This document shows positions 1-11,809 of a DNA stretch of 64,000 nt, one piece after another (position 1 is the first letter of the stretch; each line of letters begins with the position of its first letter). Source of the DNA: Primulina eburnea (Eukaryota > Streptophyta > Magnoliopsida > Lamiales > Gesneriaceae); assembly GCF_022965805.1 (NCBI RefSeq), contig NC_133105.1, positions 27,689,208 through 27,753,207 of the forward strand, read 5' to 3'. Both the position numbers and the translations under genes were made by a program. A model generated the notes under the pieces. That model ran no database searches. It had not been told where the DNA came from and saw only the letters and a program-made list of their open reading frames with translations.

Positions 1-842
1 TAATAATTGTGGTGGTTTGTGATAAATTATTAGATATATTATTTATCAATTAATTAAATTGTTTAATTAAATTGATGTTAATATTTGATATTAAATGCAT
101 GAAGGATGATCGAGAGCCTTGACCAATGTGTTAGGTGTATGTTAGGATATTTTACTGTTTTTTTATTCATTTTTATAATATTTGATATTATTAAAGTGGG
201 CCTGGTTTATGGCTCGTTCCCACCCCCATGAGATATATCCCTTATGTGCCATGGTTATTCAAATGTAATAATTAGAAATAGTGGGAGATCAAGACTGGAA
301 GATGGTGGGCCCGATGATCAAGATGAAGACATGTAAAATATTGGAAGCTTTTGTAATAGTTGCATTTGCATCCCTGCATTCACCTAGGTTTGGACCTGGA
401 TCCATGTATGGCTCACATGGATCTAATAGTGTTGGCGATCGATCATCCTTATTTATTGTTGAATATCATATTATGATATATGTAGTATGCATGTATGTAT
501 ATTATTAGATAATATAGTTGCATGAATCCGGCAAACATACAAACTCGTGGCACGCGATTTTCAAATTAAAATGATGAGACAATTTTTAAATTAAAATCCC
601 TCATTTTGAATATGATTCAAAATTTATATCAAACCGGAAAAGTAAAAATTAAAAGAGTTTAATTTTTTCTTGCCTTCCATCAACCGTGGTTGCATGTTGA
701 TCGCTACCCGCGGACATTGTCTGGCTCATATTATTGGGGAGGCATGTACGCCGGAAAGCTGTGACTTCCACCGGACATATGATGTGAATTGAGGGGAACT
801 CCCATGACTTCGGCTCATATTATTGGGGGAACTCATGGCGAC
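1..842. other. Non-coding leader of copia element K, cut by insertion of A
   Basis: AT-rich sequence without a credible gene; the short ORFs have no recognisable domain. It joins 7983 once element A and one copy of its TSD (GCGAC) are removed. The phrase 'ggctcatattattggg' near 723 and 811 has a related copy near 8035 (cgcgtcatattattggg), so the two sides were one stretch. Its position upstream of a copia gag/integrase on the plus strand makes it likely 5' leader or LTR-proximal sequence of K. No K LTR start or primer-binding site is visible in it, so this assignment is inference. Confidence 0.45.
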
Positions 843-1755
843 TGTAGTGACCCGTTCCAGAATCACCTACTAATCAGAACTTAAGCATGCAAAATTAACA
901 TTTAAAACTGAATCAGGTAAACAGCGGAAAAACAATAATACAACCCAATCGAATCTGTAAATACAAAATACTTAAACAACCAGATCGAACTAAATTCCAA
1001 GAACAAATACCAACAACTACAGGTCAACCTCTGCCAGCTCCCTGTCCACTCCCTCCTGGACCGCCCAACCTGAGACCTGCCCCATCGAATAGGGTGTCCA
1101 AAACAGAGATAAACCGAGGACGTGAGCATAAAACGCTCAGCACCGAAAGCATGAGTATACAAGACTATGACATGCATGTATGCAAAATGTACTGGATACC
1201 AGGATCTGGGTATATCGAAATACTGCTCAGACAAATGACGTCAAGGTATGTAGCACTCTGCGCCGTCGCACCAGGAGGTGGCTCCCATACCAAATGAACC
1301 TGTGGATATACCGGTGACCTGACCACCGTCGGCCAACGGGGTCCAACCATCCACAACAAATGAGGGCTGAGCACCCTCTCAACAGGCTATCTCAAAGATA
1401 ATCAGGCTCAACATGATTATGCAAATGCCGCATAATAAACCATGCATCATATGACAGATAATAATGCAACATATAAACATGCAACACATAGTAAAGCATA
1501 CTCAATCCTGCTATCTCGGATAGTACTTTCGTACCTCAAACCAGTAGATCCTAGCAATCAGCCCTAGAATCAAGCCTGCGTCCGTAGTCAGCCCACTGAT
1601 GCCGCTAGCCCCCAACTAGAGCACAGCTCCGCTACAAAACCAGTAGCTCCCCGCTAGTGCCCGAACCTCGGGAAAAGACTAGAAACCCATCAGAAACGAC
1701 TAAAACGCTCTGGAACTCTCGGAATTGGCGAGTGAAAAGTGAAGCCTCGCGCTTC

Positions 1756-1763
1756 TATTTATA
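1756..1763 (-). promoter_or_regulatory. TATA box of element A 3' LTR
   Basis: On the minus strand the sequence reads TATAAATA. It lies 9 bp downstream of the last inverted-repeat unit and is followed by a GC-containing stretch where transcription could start. The twin in the other LTR is at 7650-7657. Confidence 0.7.
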
Positions 1764-1771
1764 GACAACGA

Positions 1772-2024
1772 TCGGACGATCCGATCCACTTCGGACGCTC
1801 CGATCCGGTACACTTCGGACGATCCGATCCACTTCGGACGATCCGAACATTGCATGTCTTCCACGTGTCCAGCCACCTGTCTTCGGACGATCCGAACCCT
1901 GATCGGACGATCCGAACTCTGACATGACATGACTCGTCTGACTCCGAACAGAACGGACGATCCGAACCTACTTCGGACGATCCGAACCAACTTCGGACGA
2001 TCCGAACCCGGTTCGGTCCTTCCG
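1772..2024 (-). repeat. Inverted-repeat array in the U3 of element A (3' LTR copy)
   Basis: About ten copies of a 13-bp unit, TCGGA-CGA-TCCGA (5-bp arms, 3-bp spacer), start at 1772, 1791, 1815, 1834, 1883, 1903, 1953, 1973, 1993 and about 2012. Seven are exact. Those at 1791, 1953 and 2012 are variants. Neighbouring units are mostly 19-20 bp apart. A CACGTG box sits at 1862-1867. On the element's strand the array lies immediately upstream of the TATA box. An array of binding sites for a dimeric factor is a reasonable inference; function is unknown. Confidence 0.85.
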
Positions 2025-2083
2025 ATCCCACCGAAATACAATTAATCCAATAATTAACTCAAATTAGGTATCGGGATACTACA

Positions 2084-2095
2084 TTCTCCCCCTCT
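2084..2095 (-). other. Polypurine tract of element A
   Basis: On the minus strand the purine run AGAGGGGGAGAA directly abuts the LTR start TGTAGT. Just upstream is the motif GGACGAAATCC, common before the PPT of plant chromoviruses. It would prime plus-strand DNA synthesis. Confidence 0.85.
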
Positions 2096-2222
2096 AAAAA
2101 GGATTTCGTCCGCGAAATCGAGTCTGAAGAATGACAATTCTGAACAACAATACATTCAACTTAAGAATGAATTACAACTGAAAGTACAACTGAAATTACA
2201 ATCATAACTGAAAATACTACAA

Positions 2223-5200
2223 CTAGAACAACTCTGGATGCTCTGACCGCATGCGACTCTCTAGTTCCCAAGTAGCTTCTTCAGTACCTCGGCGCTGCCA
2301 CTGCACTAAGACAAGAGGAATAGTCTTATTCCGCAGTACCTTATCCTTCCGGTCTAAGATCGAAACCGGTCTTTCCACAAAAGACAAATCCGGATTCAGC
2401 TGAACTTCTGTTGGATGCAAAACATGAGACTCATCCGCTACGTATCGTCTCAACAAGGACACATGAAACACATTGTGAACACTAGACAGATACGGTGGCA
2501 AAGCTAATCTGTAGGCCAAATCTCCCACACATTCTAAGATTTCAAAAGGACCAATGAATCTCGGAGATAGCTTACCCTTGAGTCCAAATCTCAGAATCCT
2601 CCGAAAAGGTGATACCTTGAGAAACACTTTCTCGCCTGCATCAAAATGAAGAGGTCTGCGCTTGGTGTTCGCATAACTCGCTTGTCGATCCTGAGCAGTC
2701 TTAATCCGCTGTTTGATCACAAGAACTTTGTCCATGGCCTGCTGAATCAATTCCGGACCCTCGATCTGTCGTTCTCCGACTTCTTCCCAGAACAGGGGAG
2801 TACGACAACGTCGACCATACAATGCTTCAAACGGAGACATACCAATACTCCTATGAAAACTGTTGTTGTATGCAAACTTTATCAGTGGCAGATGATCCTG
2901 CCAAGCTGGCCCGAAATCCATCACACAAGATCTCAACATATCCTCAAGAGTACGAATAGTCCTCTCTGACTGACCGTCAGTCTCTGGGTGATATGCAGTA
3001 CTCAAACTCAAGGTAGTGCCCAAAGCTTGCTGAAAGCTGCCCCAAAATCTAGACGTAAATCGAGGATCTCTGTCACTAACGATACTCACGGGCACACCAT
3101 GAAACCGTACAATCTCCTGAATGTACAACCGTGCCATCCGATCGAAAGTGAAATCTCTGTTATACGGAAGAAAATGGGCAGACTTAGTAAGTCGATCCAC
3201 TACCACCCAGATAGCATCTCTATTCCCCACAGACATAGGCAAGTGAGTCACGAAGTCCATCGTGATATGCTCCCACTTCCACTCTGGAATAGGAAGATTC
3301 TGCAACAAACCTCCAGGTCGTCGATACTCAGCCTTCACCTGCTGACAGACTAGGCACTTGGAGACATACTGATAAACATTACGTTTCATACCCTTCCACC
3401 AAAATCGAGTCCTCAAATCTTTATACATCTTGTTGCTCCCTGGATGAACACTCAACTTGCTACGATGAGCCTGGGACAAAATCTCCTCCCTCAAAGTGTC
3501 ATCTTCCGGTACAACAACACGACCAGATAAGCACAAAAGACCCTCGGACTGATAGTGGAATCCAGAAGTATTATCTCCATCAGCCAACCGAGCTAATTTC
3601 TGAACCTTAGAATCAGACATCTGAACATCTCTAATCCGAGAATACAAAACTGGCTCGGACAAAATAGTAGCTATACGGATACTCTCTGTTCCCTTCCGAT
3701 GCTTACAATTGAATCCCATCGAACAGAAATCCTGAATAATCCCAGATACAGCACAAGTCTGAAGAGCAGATAACCTCACCTTGCGACTAAGAGCATCGGC
3801 CGTGAGATTCGCAGATCCTGGATGATACTTGATCTCACAATCGTAATCCTTGAGTAGATCCATCCAACGACGCTGACGCATGTTCAACTCAGCCTGAGTG
3901 AACAGATACTTCAAACTCTTATGATCAGTGAAGATCTCAAATCGCTCACCATACAGATAATGGCGCCAGATTTTCAAAGCAAAAACGATCGCTGCTAATT
4001 CCAGATCATGAACAGGATAGTTTTCCTCATGAGGCTTCAACTGCCTCGACGCATAAGCAATCACATGCTCATTCTGCATCAGAACACACCCTAGTCCCTG
4101 CAAAGAGGCATCGGTGTAAACACTGAAACCACCAGATCCAGACGGTAAAGCCAAAACAGGCGCAGATGTCAAACGTCTGCGAAGTTCCCAGAAACTCTCT
4201 TCGCACTCTGATGTCCACTCAAATGAAACATCTTTCCGAGTGAGCTGAGTGAGTGGCTTAACAATCTGAGAGAAGTTGGCAATGAAACGGCGATAATACC
4301 CAGCCAATCCCAGAAAACTGCGGATCTCGGCTACTGTCGTCGGACGCGACCAGTTCAATACCGCTTCCACCTTGCTCGGGTCAACTGAAACTCCCTCGCT
4401 AGAAATGACATGACCAAGGAATACAACCCTGTCAATCCAAAACTCACATTTACTCAACTTCGCATAAAGCTGATTCTCGCGAAGTGTCTGTAAAATAATC
4501 CTTAAGTGTTGTGCGTGTTCTTGCTGATCATGCGAATAGATTAAGATATCATCTATAAACACCACCACAAACTTATCCAAGAATTCCCGAAAAACCCGAT
4601 TCATCAGATCCATAAAAACTGCTGGTGCATTCGTCACTCCAAAAGGCATAACCAGAAACTCATAATGCCCATACCGGGTCCTGAATGCAGTCTTCGATAT
4701 GTCTCCCTGATGAACTCGAAGCTGATGATAACCAGACCTTAAATCAATCTTGGAATATACAGAGGTACCTTGCAGTTGATCAAATAAATCATCAATCCGT
4801 GGCAACGGATACTTATTCTTTATCGTCGCACGATTCAACTGCCGATAATCTATGCAGAGCCGCATAGAACCATCCTTCTTTTTGACAAAAAGAACTGGTG
4901 CTCCCCACGGGGACACACTGGGTCGAATATACCCCTTGTCAAGAAGATCCTGCAACTGCTGTTTCAATTTTTGCATCTCTGATGGAGCTAAACGATAAGG
5001 AGCTCTAGAGATTGGTGCCGTGCCTGGCACTAAATCAATGCCGAAATCTACTTCCCGAACAGGAGGAAAACCAGGAATCTCCTCGGGAAAAACATCCGGA
5101 AAATCGCAAACCACTGGAATGTCACCGACACCGATACTACCTGCGGACGAATCAATAGCATAGATAAGGTAGCCTTCCCCGCCCGACTCTAAAGCACGAC

Positions 5201-6650
5201 AGGCTTTCAGAGCAGAAACCACAGGCATCGGGGGTCGTGCTCCCTCTCCATAGAAAAACCAACTGTCGCCCTCAACTGGACGAAACTGCACAAACTTCTG
5301 ATAACAGTCCACAGTAGCTCTAAACACAGTCAGCACATCTATTCCCAGAATGCAATCAAAATCCTCCATCGCAAGAATCATCAAATTAGCAGTTAAAACA
5401 TTACCCTCAAACTCTAGAGGACAACCCAAAACTAGACGTTTAGCTAGCACCGAATGACCCATCGGTGTGGAAACAGATACCACAACGCCCAAAGAAGTGA
5501 AAGGTAACTTATGACGCTTAGCAAACCTCGCAGATATGAATGAATGCGATGCACCAGTATCAATGAGAACGTAAGCAGGTAATCCACATAATAAAAACAC
5601 ACCTGCGATAACTCTCTCGTTCTCCTCAGCCGCCTGATCCTGGTTAAGAGCAAAGACCTGCCCTTGAGTACGCGGTCGGAGGTTAGAACCCTGAGTAGAC
5701 TGTCCCTGCTGTGGCCTCTGATGAACTGAAGCCTGAGAACCAGATCCTGATCCTCCGCCCGTCTGTGGACAATCTCTCTTCATGTGGCCCAACTCACCGC
5801 ACTTGTAACAAGCACCCGCAACCTTGCGACAACGCTCCGTCGGATGATCCTTCCCGCAGTGCTGACACGGGCCCCTCTTCTTCCCAAAATGGTGAACTTC
5901 TCCAGATCCAGAGGAAGAAGAAGTAGATCCAGCCTTCTTGAATGCTTGGGCGCGGGGACCCAAAGAACTAGTAGGACGAGCAGACTGCATGGCTCGACCT
6001 CTCAACAAACTGCCCTCAGCCTGGCGACAACGATTTACAAGGCCCTCATACGATGTCGGATCATCGCAGACAACAACCCGATCATAAATCTCCTGATTGA
6101 GGCCCTGAAGAAAATGGTTATACTTGGCACTAGCATTGTCACTGACATGCGGAACATACGGAAGCAACTCAAAGAACTTCTGCTGATACTCATCAACAGA
6201 CAAACTTCCCTGCTTCAGATTGATCAACTCAATCGCCTTGGTCTGCAGAAGAGCTGGTGGAAAGTAAAGCAACATGAAAGCGGCTCGGAAATCGGCCCAA
6301 AGAACTCGACCCTGTCGCTGAACTATCGGTGCAGAGGTAGACCTCCACCACTTGCACGCACCACCCTCCAGCAAGAAATCAAGGGTATCAATCTGCTGCT
6401 CCGCCGAGCACTGAAAAGTCTTGAAGCAGCTCTCCATCCTCTCAAGCCAGTTCTCCGCAACATCCGGAGTCTCACCGCCCGAAAGAGGTTTCGGCCCCAT
6501 CTGCAAGAACCGATGCATACTAAAACTCCGAGGCTCATCACGACGGTGTTGACGACGTTCTCGATGCTCTCGACGACGTTCCCGATCGTCGCGGTCTCCC
6601 CAGCGTCCAACGCTGCCATGACTACTAGCATCGTCGTCAAAACCAGACAT
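2223..6650 (-). CDS. Gag-Pol polyprotein of element A (intact, 1475 aa)
   Basis: One open frame encodes all retrotransposon functions. An Arg-rich N-terminus precedes a retrotransposon gag domain (about residues 50-190). Zinc knuckles run from residue 262 (CQHC) through [14 protein letters not shown] near 281-294. The aspartic protease has its DTGA active site near residue 364. The reverse transcriptase carries FIDDILIYS at 698-706. RNase H has its VYTDAS aspartate near 847. The integrase has an HHCC zinc domain and the catalytic triad D1132, D1193, E1229 (DD35E spacing). A chromodomain-like tail ends in [15 protein letters not shown]. All key residues are present, with no stop or frameshift. 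The ATG at 6650 was chosen because it opens the frame 70 bp after the primer-binding site. The product should form cytoplasmic virus-like particles and integrate nuclear DNA. Gag and Pol in a single frame is usual for this lineage. Confidence 0.95.
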   Translation of the reverse strand: MSGFDDDASSHGSVGRWGDRDDRERRREHRERRQHRRDEPRSFSMHRFLQMGPKPLSGGETPDVAENWLERMESCFKTFQCSAEQQIDTLDFLLEGGACKWWRSTSAPIVQRQGRVLWADFRAAFMLLYFPPALLQTKAIELINLKQGSLSVDEYQQKFFELLPYVPHVSDNASAKYNHFLQGLNQEIYDRVVVCDDPTSYEGLVNRCRQAEGSLLRGRAMQSARPTSSLGPRAQAFKKAGSTSSSSGSGEVHHFGKKRGPCQHCGKDHPTERCRKVAGACYKCGELGHMKRDCPQTGGGSGSGSQASVHQRPQQGQSTQGSNLRPRTQGQVFALNQDQAAEENERVIAGVFLLCGLPAYVLIDTGASHSFISARFAKRHKLPFTSLGVVVSVSTPMGHSVLAKRLVLGCPLEFEGNVLTANLMILAMEDFDCILGIDVLTVFRATVDCYQKFVQFRPVEGDSWFFYGEGARPPMPVVSALKACRALESGGEGYLIYAIDSSAGSIGVGDIPVVCDFPDVFPEEIPGFPPVREVDFGIDLVPGTAPISRAPYRLAPSEMQKLKQQLQDLLDKGYIRPSVSPWGAPVLFVKKKDGSMRLCIDYRQLNRATIKNKYPLPRIDDLFDQLQGTSVYSKIDLRSGYHQLRVHQGDISKTAFRTRYGHYEFLVMPFGVTNAPAVFMDLMNRVFREFLDKFVVVFIDDILIYSHDQQEHAQHLRIILQTLRENQLYAKLSKCEFWIDRVVFLGHVISSEGVSVDPSKVEAVLNWSRPTTVAEIRSFLGLAGYYRRFIANFSQIVKPLTQLTRKDVSFEWTSECEESFWELRRRLTSAPVLALPSGSGGFSVYTDASLQGLGCVLMQNEHVIAYASRQLKPHEENYPVHDLELAAIVFALKIWRHYLYGERFEIFTDHKSLKYLFTQAELNMRQRRWMDLLKDYDCEIKYHPGSANLTADALSRKVRLSALQTCAVSGIIQDFCSMGFNCKHRKGTESIRIATILSEPVLYSRIRDVQMSDSKVQKLARLADGDNTSGFHYQSEGLLCLSGRVVVPEDDTLREEILSQAHRSKLSVHPGSNKMYKDLRTRFWWKGMKRNVYQYVSKCLVCQQVKAEYRRPGGLLQNLPIPEWKWEHITMDFVTHLPMSVGNRDAIWVVVDRLTKSAHFLPYNRDFTFDRMARLYIQEIVRFHGVPVSIVSDRDPRFTSRFWGSFQQALGTTLSLSTAYHPETDGQSERTIRTLEDMLRSCVMDFGPAWQDHLPLIKFAYNNSFHRSIGMSPFEALYGRRCRTPLFWEEVGERQIEGPELIQQAMDKVLVIKQRIKTAQDRQASYANTKRRPLHFDAGEKVFLKVSPFRRILRFGLKGKLSPRFIGPFEILECVGDLAYRLALPPYLSSVHNVFHVSLLRRYVADESHVLHPTEVQLNPDLSFVERPVSILDRKDKVLRNKTIPLVLVQWQRRGTEEATWELESRMRSEHPELF

Positions 6651-6720
6651 CTCTTAGCTACAAAAGTTACCAGAGATTAAACCCAAAAGAACAGTTCTAA
6701 ATCCCAAAATCTTAATGCAT

Positions 6721-6732
6721 GCTCTGATACCA
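6721..6732 (-). other. Primer-binding site of element A (tRNA-iMet)
   Basis: The minus strand reads TGGTATCAGAGC four bases after the LTR end. This is the standard match to the 3' end of initiator tRNA-Met and sets the start of minus-strand cDNA synthesis. Confidence 0.92.
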
Positions 6733-6736
6733 TAAA

Positions 6737-7977
6737 TGTAGTGACCCGTTCCAGAATCACCTACTAATCAGAACTTAAGCATGCAAAATTAACATTTAAA
6801 ACTGAATCAGGTAAACAGCGGAAAAACAATAATACAACCCAATCGAATCTGTAAATACAAAATACTTAAACAACCAGATCGAACTAAATTCCAAGAACAA
6901 ATACCAACAACTACAGGTCAACCTCTGCCAGCTCCCTGTCCACTCCCTCCTGGACCGCCCAACCTGAGACCTGCCCCATCGAATAGGGTGTCCAAAACAG
7001 AGATAAACCGAGGACGTGAGCATAAAACGCTCAGCACCGAAAGCATGAGTATACAAGACTATGACATGCATGTATGCAAAATGTACTGGATACCAGGATC
7101 TGGGTATATCGAAATACTGCTCAGACAAATGACGTCAAGGTATGTAGCACTCTGCGCCGTCGCACCAGGAGGTGGCTCCCATACCAAATGAACCTGTGGA
7201 TATACCGGTGACCTGACCACCGTCGGCCAACGGGGTCCAACCATCCACAACAAATGAGGGCTGAGCACCCTCTCAACAGGCTATCTCAAAGATAATCAGG
7301 CTCAACATGATTATGCAAATGCCGCATAATAAACCATGCATCATATGACAGATAATAATGCAACATATAAACATGCAACACATAGTAAAGCATACTCAAT
7401 CCTGCTATCTCGGATAGTACTTTCGTACCTCAAACCAGTAGATCCTAGCAATCAGCCCTAGAATCAAGCCTGCGTCCGTAGTCAGCCCACTGATGCCGCT
7501 AGCCCCCAACTAGAGCACAGCTCCGCTACAAAACCAGTAGCTCCCCGCTAGTGCCCGAACCTCGGGAAAAGACTAGAAACCCATCAGAAACGACTAAAAC
7601 GCTCTGGAACTCTCGGAATTGGCGAGTGAAAAGTGAAGCCTCGCGCTTCTATTTATAGACAACGATCGGACGATCCGATCCACTTCGGACGCTCCGATCC
7701 GGTACACTTCGGACGATCCGATCCACTTCGGACGATCCGAACATTGCATGTCTTCCACGTGTCCAGCCACCTGTCTTCGGACGATCCGAACCCTGATCGG
7801 ACGATCCGAACTCTGACATGACATGACTCGTCTGACTCCGAACAGAACGGACGATCCGAACCTACTTCGGACGATCCGAACCAACTTCGGACGATCCGAA
7901 CCCGGTTCGGTCCTTCCGATCCCACCGAAATACAATTAATCCAATAATTAACTCAAATTAGGTATCGGGATACTACT
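6737..7977 (-). repeat. Element A 5' LTR (promoter LTR)
   Basis: Copy of 843-2083 shifted by 5894 bp, apparently identical apart from the terminal base 7977. The inverted-repeat array is repeated at 7666-7918 and the TATA box at 7650-7657. As the upstream LTR on the minus strand it would drive gag-pol. Confidence 0.94.
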
Positions 7978-7982
7978 GCGAC

Positions 7983-8382
7983 CGTCTACTACAATTCAAT
8001 ATTGATGGGTCGGTTTGACACGCGAAAATAAACGCGTCATATTATTGGGTCCTTATTAAACGTGAGGCAAAACACGCGGAGGTTGCATAGGGATGCAATT
8101 GGATTCTACCTTTTAGAAATTATAATTGGCTGATATTATTCGGGATTATAATTGGCTAATTGGACTCTACGTGCCCACTAAGGAAATACGATTTCCCTTT
8201 TTCATCAGAGGGTGGTGGAAATGTCAAAATAGTGGGAGGGAGATTTATAAAATAAAAATCCATATTTTATATCTTAAAATTATTTTAAAATAATCAGCAA
8301 CCATTATTCTGTTTCCATATCAGTATATTTTCGATTTCGTCACGTAATACATTTCTGTTATTAACTAAGCTAACCGAATCTA
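7983..8382. other. Non-coding leader of K (right of A)
   Basis: Continuation of 1-842 after element A. It is AT-rich with no credible ORF and contains cgcgtcatattattggg near 8035. It lies before the first recognisable gag remnants. Confidence 0.45.
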
Positions 8383-9115
8383 ATTTTCAAGACTGGTTGG
8401 GAAATTGTTCTGAATTCGGAGAAAATGACATACACACTAATGTCAGTCTTGTTGAACTGACAAAACATGGAAGATGGTAGGACCATAGTGTGCAAAGCTA
8501 AAGTGTGATGTGCTCGCTTCTATGTCAAATTAACTGTAGGGACATTTTGAGGATATGTTGAATGTTGCTGACATTCGAATAAACATGCAAGAGTTGCATG
8601 GTGCATGAAACTCGTACAGTGATGCACAGCACTTTTAAAAGCTCATTACTACACGAATGCAAGATGGAGCTTTGGTCCATGAGCGTGGTGTATATATGAT
8701 TGGGTTTAATGAGAAAGTGGTGGGCCTGGAATAGGTGATTCCTAACAAGTTATTTCATGACAATCAATTTGTTGTCATTCTTTTTCTCATTTGACGGGTT
8801 TATGTTGAACTTCAATTTGAATAAAATTGATGATAGCCTTGAAGAGCTATTCAACATGCTTATGACTTATGAAGTCATCATAAAATAGGAAAATGTTGTT
8901 TCTTAGTTGGGCTTGTTGACATGAACAAAAGTGGCCCGCAATATAAGGGAAAGAAATGTTCTGCCCCTCACAAGAAAAACAATCCCAATAAGAGGCAAAC
9001 TCTGAAGGACACTTAAAGGGCCTACAAAGCCCGATAAGTCAGAACATATTTATTTCACTGCAAGAAGTTCGGACATAAGAAATTATATGTGCCAGAAATG
9101 TTCTGGAAATGATAA
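8383..9115 (+). pseudogene. Degenerate copia gag of K
   Basis: Gag is recognisable only piecemeal across frames and stops. There is a stretch like FDGFMLNFNLNK and LEELFNML around 8790-8870, of the type seen in plant copia gag. A Lys-rich segment follows near 8950-9000, and then an eroded zinc knuckle (FHCKKFGHKK) near 9055-9085, whose second half has lost its cysteine. The integrase begins only about 100 bp later, so no protease is encoded. Non-functional. Confidence 0.65.
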
Positions 9116-10039
9116 GTGAATGTCCAAGTAAACACGATTTCAACAACAAACAAAAGAAAGTTAAATGATCCAAATCCCGCACAAATATGGCATGCTAGAC
9201 TATGTCACATTTCCCAAAGAAGGATGCACAAACTAGTGGGAGAAGGCATGTTTGACTTGTCAGACATAAATTCTCTACTTGCCTGTAAATCCTGTCTAAA
9301 AGGAAAAATGATTAAGAATCCATTCAATGGAAACGTGGAACGTGCACATGGTCTACTGGATTTGATCCACACAGACGTTTGTGGCCCGCTAAGTGTTAGC
9401 ACAAAATATGGGCAATCCTACTTCATTACCTTTACTGATGACCATTCGATGTATGGGTGTGTTTATTTGATAAAACACAAATCTGAAGCATTTGAAAAGT
9501 TCAAAGAATTCAGATCTAAAGTAGAAAATCAGCAAGAAAGAAGTATTAAGGCATTTCGATCTGATCGAGGTGGAGAATACTTAAGTGCTGAATTTTTGGG
9601 TTATCTAAAAGAGAATGAGATTCTTTCACAGTGGACTCCACCAGCAACACCACAATTGAATGATGTTTCTGAACGTCATAAGCGAACCTTGTTGGACATG
9701 GTTCGATCAATGATGAGATTCACTGAATCGCCTACATCGTTTTGGGGCTTTGCGCTTGAAACTGCGGCAATGTTGTTGAATAATGTTTATACTAAAGCAG
9801 TGGATAAAACACCATATGAGATATGGATGGGTAAAACTCCCAAATATTCTTACATGAGAATATGGGGATGTCCTGCTTACGTGAAGCAGACAGTGGGAGA
9901 CAAATTGGATAGTAGATCCACTTTGTGCTACTTTGTAGGATATCCAAATAATTCTGTTGGATATTATTTCTATCATCCCAATGAAGCAAAATGTTTGTTT
10001 CAAGAAATGCCACCTTTTTGGAAAGGGAATTTCTATTAG
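9116..10039 (+). pseudogene. Copia integrase fragment of K
   Basis: A 307-codon open stretch. A GAG-pre-integrase zinc region (HARLCHIS...CKSCLKGK) covers residues 25-65. The integrase core has catalytic aspartates in LIHTDVCGP and FRSDRGGEY and a glutamate in SERHKRTL. The C-terminal WGCPAYVK and CYFVGYP motifs are typical of copia integrase. The first ATG is arbitrary: the native protein would continue upstream through protease, which is missing. It ends in a stop at 10037-10039, and frames then shift before the RT. The catalytic residues survive but the polyprotein is broken. Confidence 0.85.
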
Positions 10040-10299
10040 ATAGAAAATGCAAGATGATAGAACTTGAAGAAATTCAAGATACTCCCTCAACTATAGTAGT
10101 TGAACCTAATCCCCAACAACCAGTAGTTTAAGTACAAGCTCCTAGAAGGTCTGATAGGGTTATTAGATCACCTGCAAGATATACGCTTCTTCATGAACAA
10201 GGCCATGATGAGTCTTGTGTTGGATGTGATCCAATGAATTTCAAAGAAGCAATATCTGATACTGATTCGACCAAATGGCTTGAAGCCATGCAGTAAGAA
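10040..10299 (+). pseudogene. Decayed integrase-RT linker of K
   Basis: This stretch joins the integrase and reverse transcriptase but is broken in all frames. Fragments such as SDRVIRSPARY (near 10150) and FKEAISDTDSTKWLEAMQ (near 10240) are readable in pieces and are typical of the sequence just before a copia RT. Confidence 0.6.
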
Positions 10300-11728
10300 A
10301 TGGACTCTATGTATTCGAACCAAGTCTGGAAATTAGTGGATCCACCTGAGGGAATCGTTCCCATAGGATGCAAATGGATCTACAAAAGAAAGTTTGGGGC
10401 GGATGGGAAGGTAGTGACCTTCAAAGCAAGACTGGTTGAAAAAGGATATACTCAAAGGCAAGGAGTTGACTATGAGGAAACTTTTTCACCAGTTGCTATG
10501 ATTAAGTCCATTAGAATACTACTAGCCATAGCAGCATGGTATGACTATGAGATATGACAAATGGATGTAAAGACTGCTTTCCTCAATGGAGACATCAAAG
10601 AAGAAATTTATATGTCTCAACCCGAGGGATACACATCAGTAGGAAGTGAGCATAAGGTATGCAAACTTCAGAGATCAATTTATGGTCTCAAGCAGGCATC
10701 AAGGAGTTGGAACCTCAGATTTGATAGCACTATCAAAGAGTTTGGTTTTGCTAAGAATCCTGAGGAACCATGTGTGTACAAGAAAATTAGTGGGAGTGTA
10801 GTGACATTCCTAGTGCTTTATGTTGATGACATCCTGCTCATTGAGAATGATGTAGGATTACTGCAATCAACTAAAGTATGGTTAGCAAGTAAATTCTCCA
10901 TGAAAGACATGGGTGAAACATCCTACGTATTGGGAATACAAATCTATAGAGATAGATCAAAGAGGATGCTCGGACTCACCAAGCCACCTATATCAATACC
11001 ATTATAAAACGATTCTCTATGGAAGAGTCCAAGAGAAGATACTTACCAATGTGTCATTGTATTACTCTATCTAAAACTATGTGTCCCAAAACTGATAAAG
11101 AGATAGAGATGATGACACGTATTCCATATGCGTCAGCTATTGGTAGTATCATGTATGGTATGATATCGACACGTCCTGATGTTGCTTACGCTTTGAGTGT
11201 TACAAGCAGATATCGGGCGAACCCTGGTCCAATGCATTGGAAGACCGTGAAAGATATTCTTAAGTACTTGAGAAGAACTAAGAACTTGTTCATGGTCTAA
11301 GGGGGTGGAGAATTAAAATTGGAAGGCTACACTGATTCTAGCTTCCAATGTGACGTAGATGATTCGAAATCAACCTCTGGTTTTGTATTCATGCTATATG
11401 GTGCGGCTGTCTCTTGGAAAGGTTCCAAGCAAGACACCGTTGCAGATTCCACTACTGAAGCTGAATACAATGTTGCATCTGATGCAGCCAAAGAGGTAGT
11501 TTGGATGAGGAATTTTGTCCAAGAGTTGGGCATTATTCCTAATAGAGTTGATCCAGTCCCGTTGTACTGTGACAACACAGGTGCCATTGCGCAAGCAAAG
11601 GAACCAAGGTCTCATCAGCGATCCAAACATGTACTGAAGAAGTTCCACATCATACGGGGATTGTGGGAAGAGGAGACATATCGGTCGAAAGAGTTCCTCT
11701 GCAGATAATGTTGCTGATCCACTTACAT
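10300..11728 (+). pseudogene. Copia reverse transcriptase and RNase H of K, broken
   Basis: Four consecutive open pieces (10300-10557, 10561-11007, 11019-11300, 11319-11708) make one RT-RNase H. Motifs in order are GCKWIYKRKFGADG, the TFSPVAM region, MDVKTAFLNGD, IYGLKQASRSW, the catalytic YVDDILL near 10822-10842, MDG/TSYVLGIQIYRD, and RNase H with GYTDSSF, STTEAEY and YCDNTGA. A TGA at 10555-10557 falls where a Trp is expected, and frameshifts occur near 11005 and 11300. After the last stop the remnant ADNVADPLT can be read near 11706-11730. Catalytic residues persist but the gene is dead. Confidence 0.88.
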
Positions 11729-11798
11729 AGCCCTTGCCAGGACCATTGTTTCAAAAGCATCGCGAAGCAATGGGATTAAGGGTAGTTGGCTCTAGGGA

Positions 11799-11809
11799 AA
11801 GTGGGAGAT
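11799..11809 (+). other. Polypurine tract of K
   Basis: The run AAGTGGGAGAT immediately precedes the LTR start TGTTAGAG. This is the usual copia PPT and confirms the LTR boundary. Confidence 0.8.

Larger units (their letters stand above)
843..2083 (-). repeat. Element A 3' LTR
   Basis: The LTR starts (minus strand) at 2083 with TGTAGT and ends at 843 with ACTACA. U3 is 2083 to about 1735 and contains an inverted-repeat array and a TATA box. About 900 bp of R-U5 follow, holding only small ORFs that are repeated identically in the other LTR and are not genes. Confidence 0.94.
843..7977 (-). mobile_element. Element A: complete, recent Ty3/gypsy retrotransposon (Tekay/Del-like)
   Basis: Two 1241-bp LTRs lie exactly 5894 bp apart and flank a single uninterrupted gag-pol ORF on the minus strand. 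The element is bounded by the TSD GCGAC at 838-842 and 7978-7982. A primer-binding site complementary to initiator tRNA-Met and a polypurine tract lie just inside the LTRs. Every LTR segment I compared is identical; the only difference noticed is the outermost base at 7977 (T instead of the A expected from TGTAGT...ACTACA). The integrase tail resembles the group of chromodomains found in Tekay/Del chromoviruses. A interrupts copia element K. Near-identical LTRs and an open ORF indicate very recent insertion. Confidence 0.95.

Noticed and set aside
281..508. 75-codon ORF near the left edge
   Set aside because: No domain, in K leader sequence, AT-rich codons; no support as a gene.
902..1374. 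ORFs of 67-110 codons within the element A LTRs (repeated at 6796-7268)
   Set aside because: They lie in R-U5 of both LTRs, overlap on both strands and have no domain similarity.
5784..6680. 298-codon plus-strand ORF
   Set aside because: Antisense shadow of the element A gag, with no recognisable domain. The minus frame carries all expected motifs.
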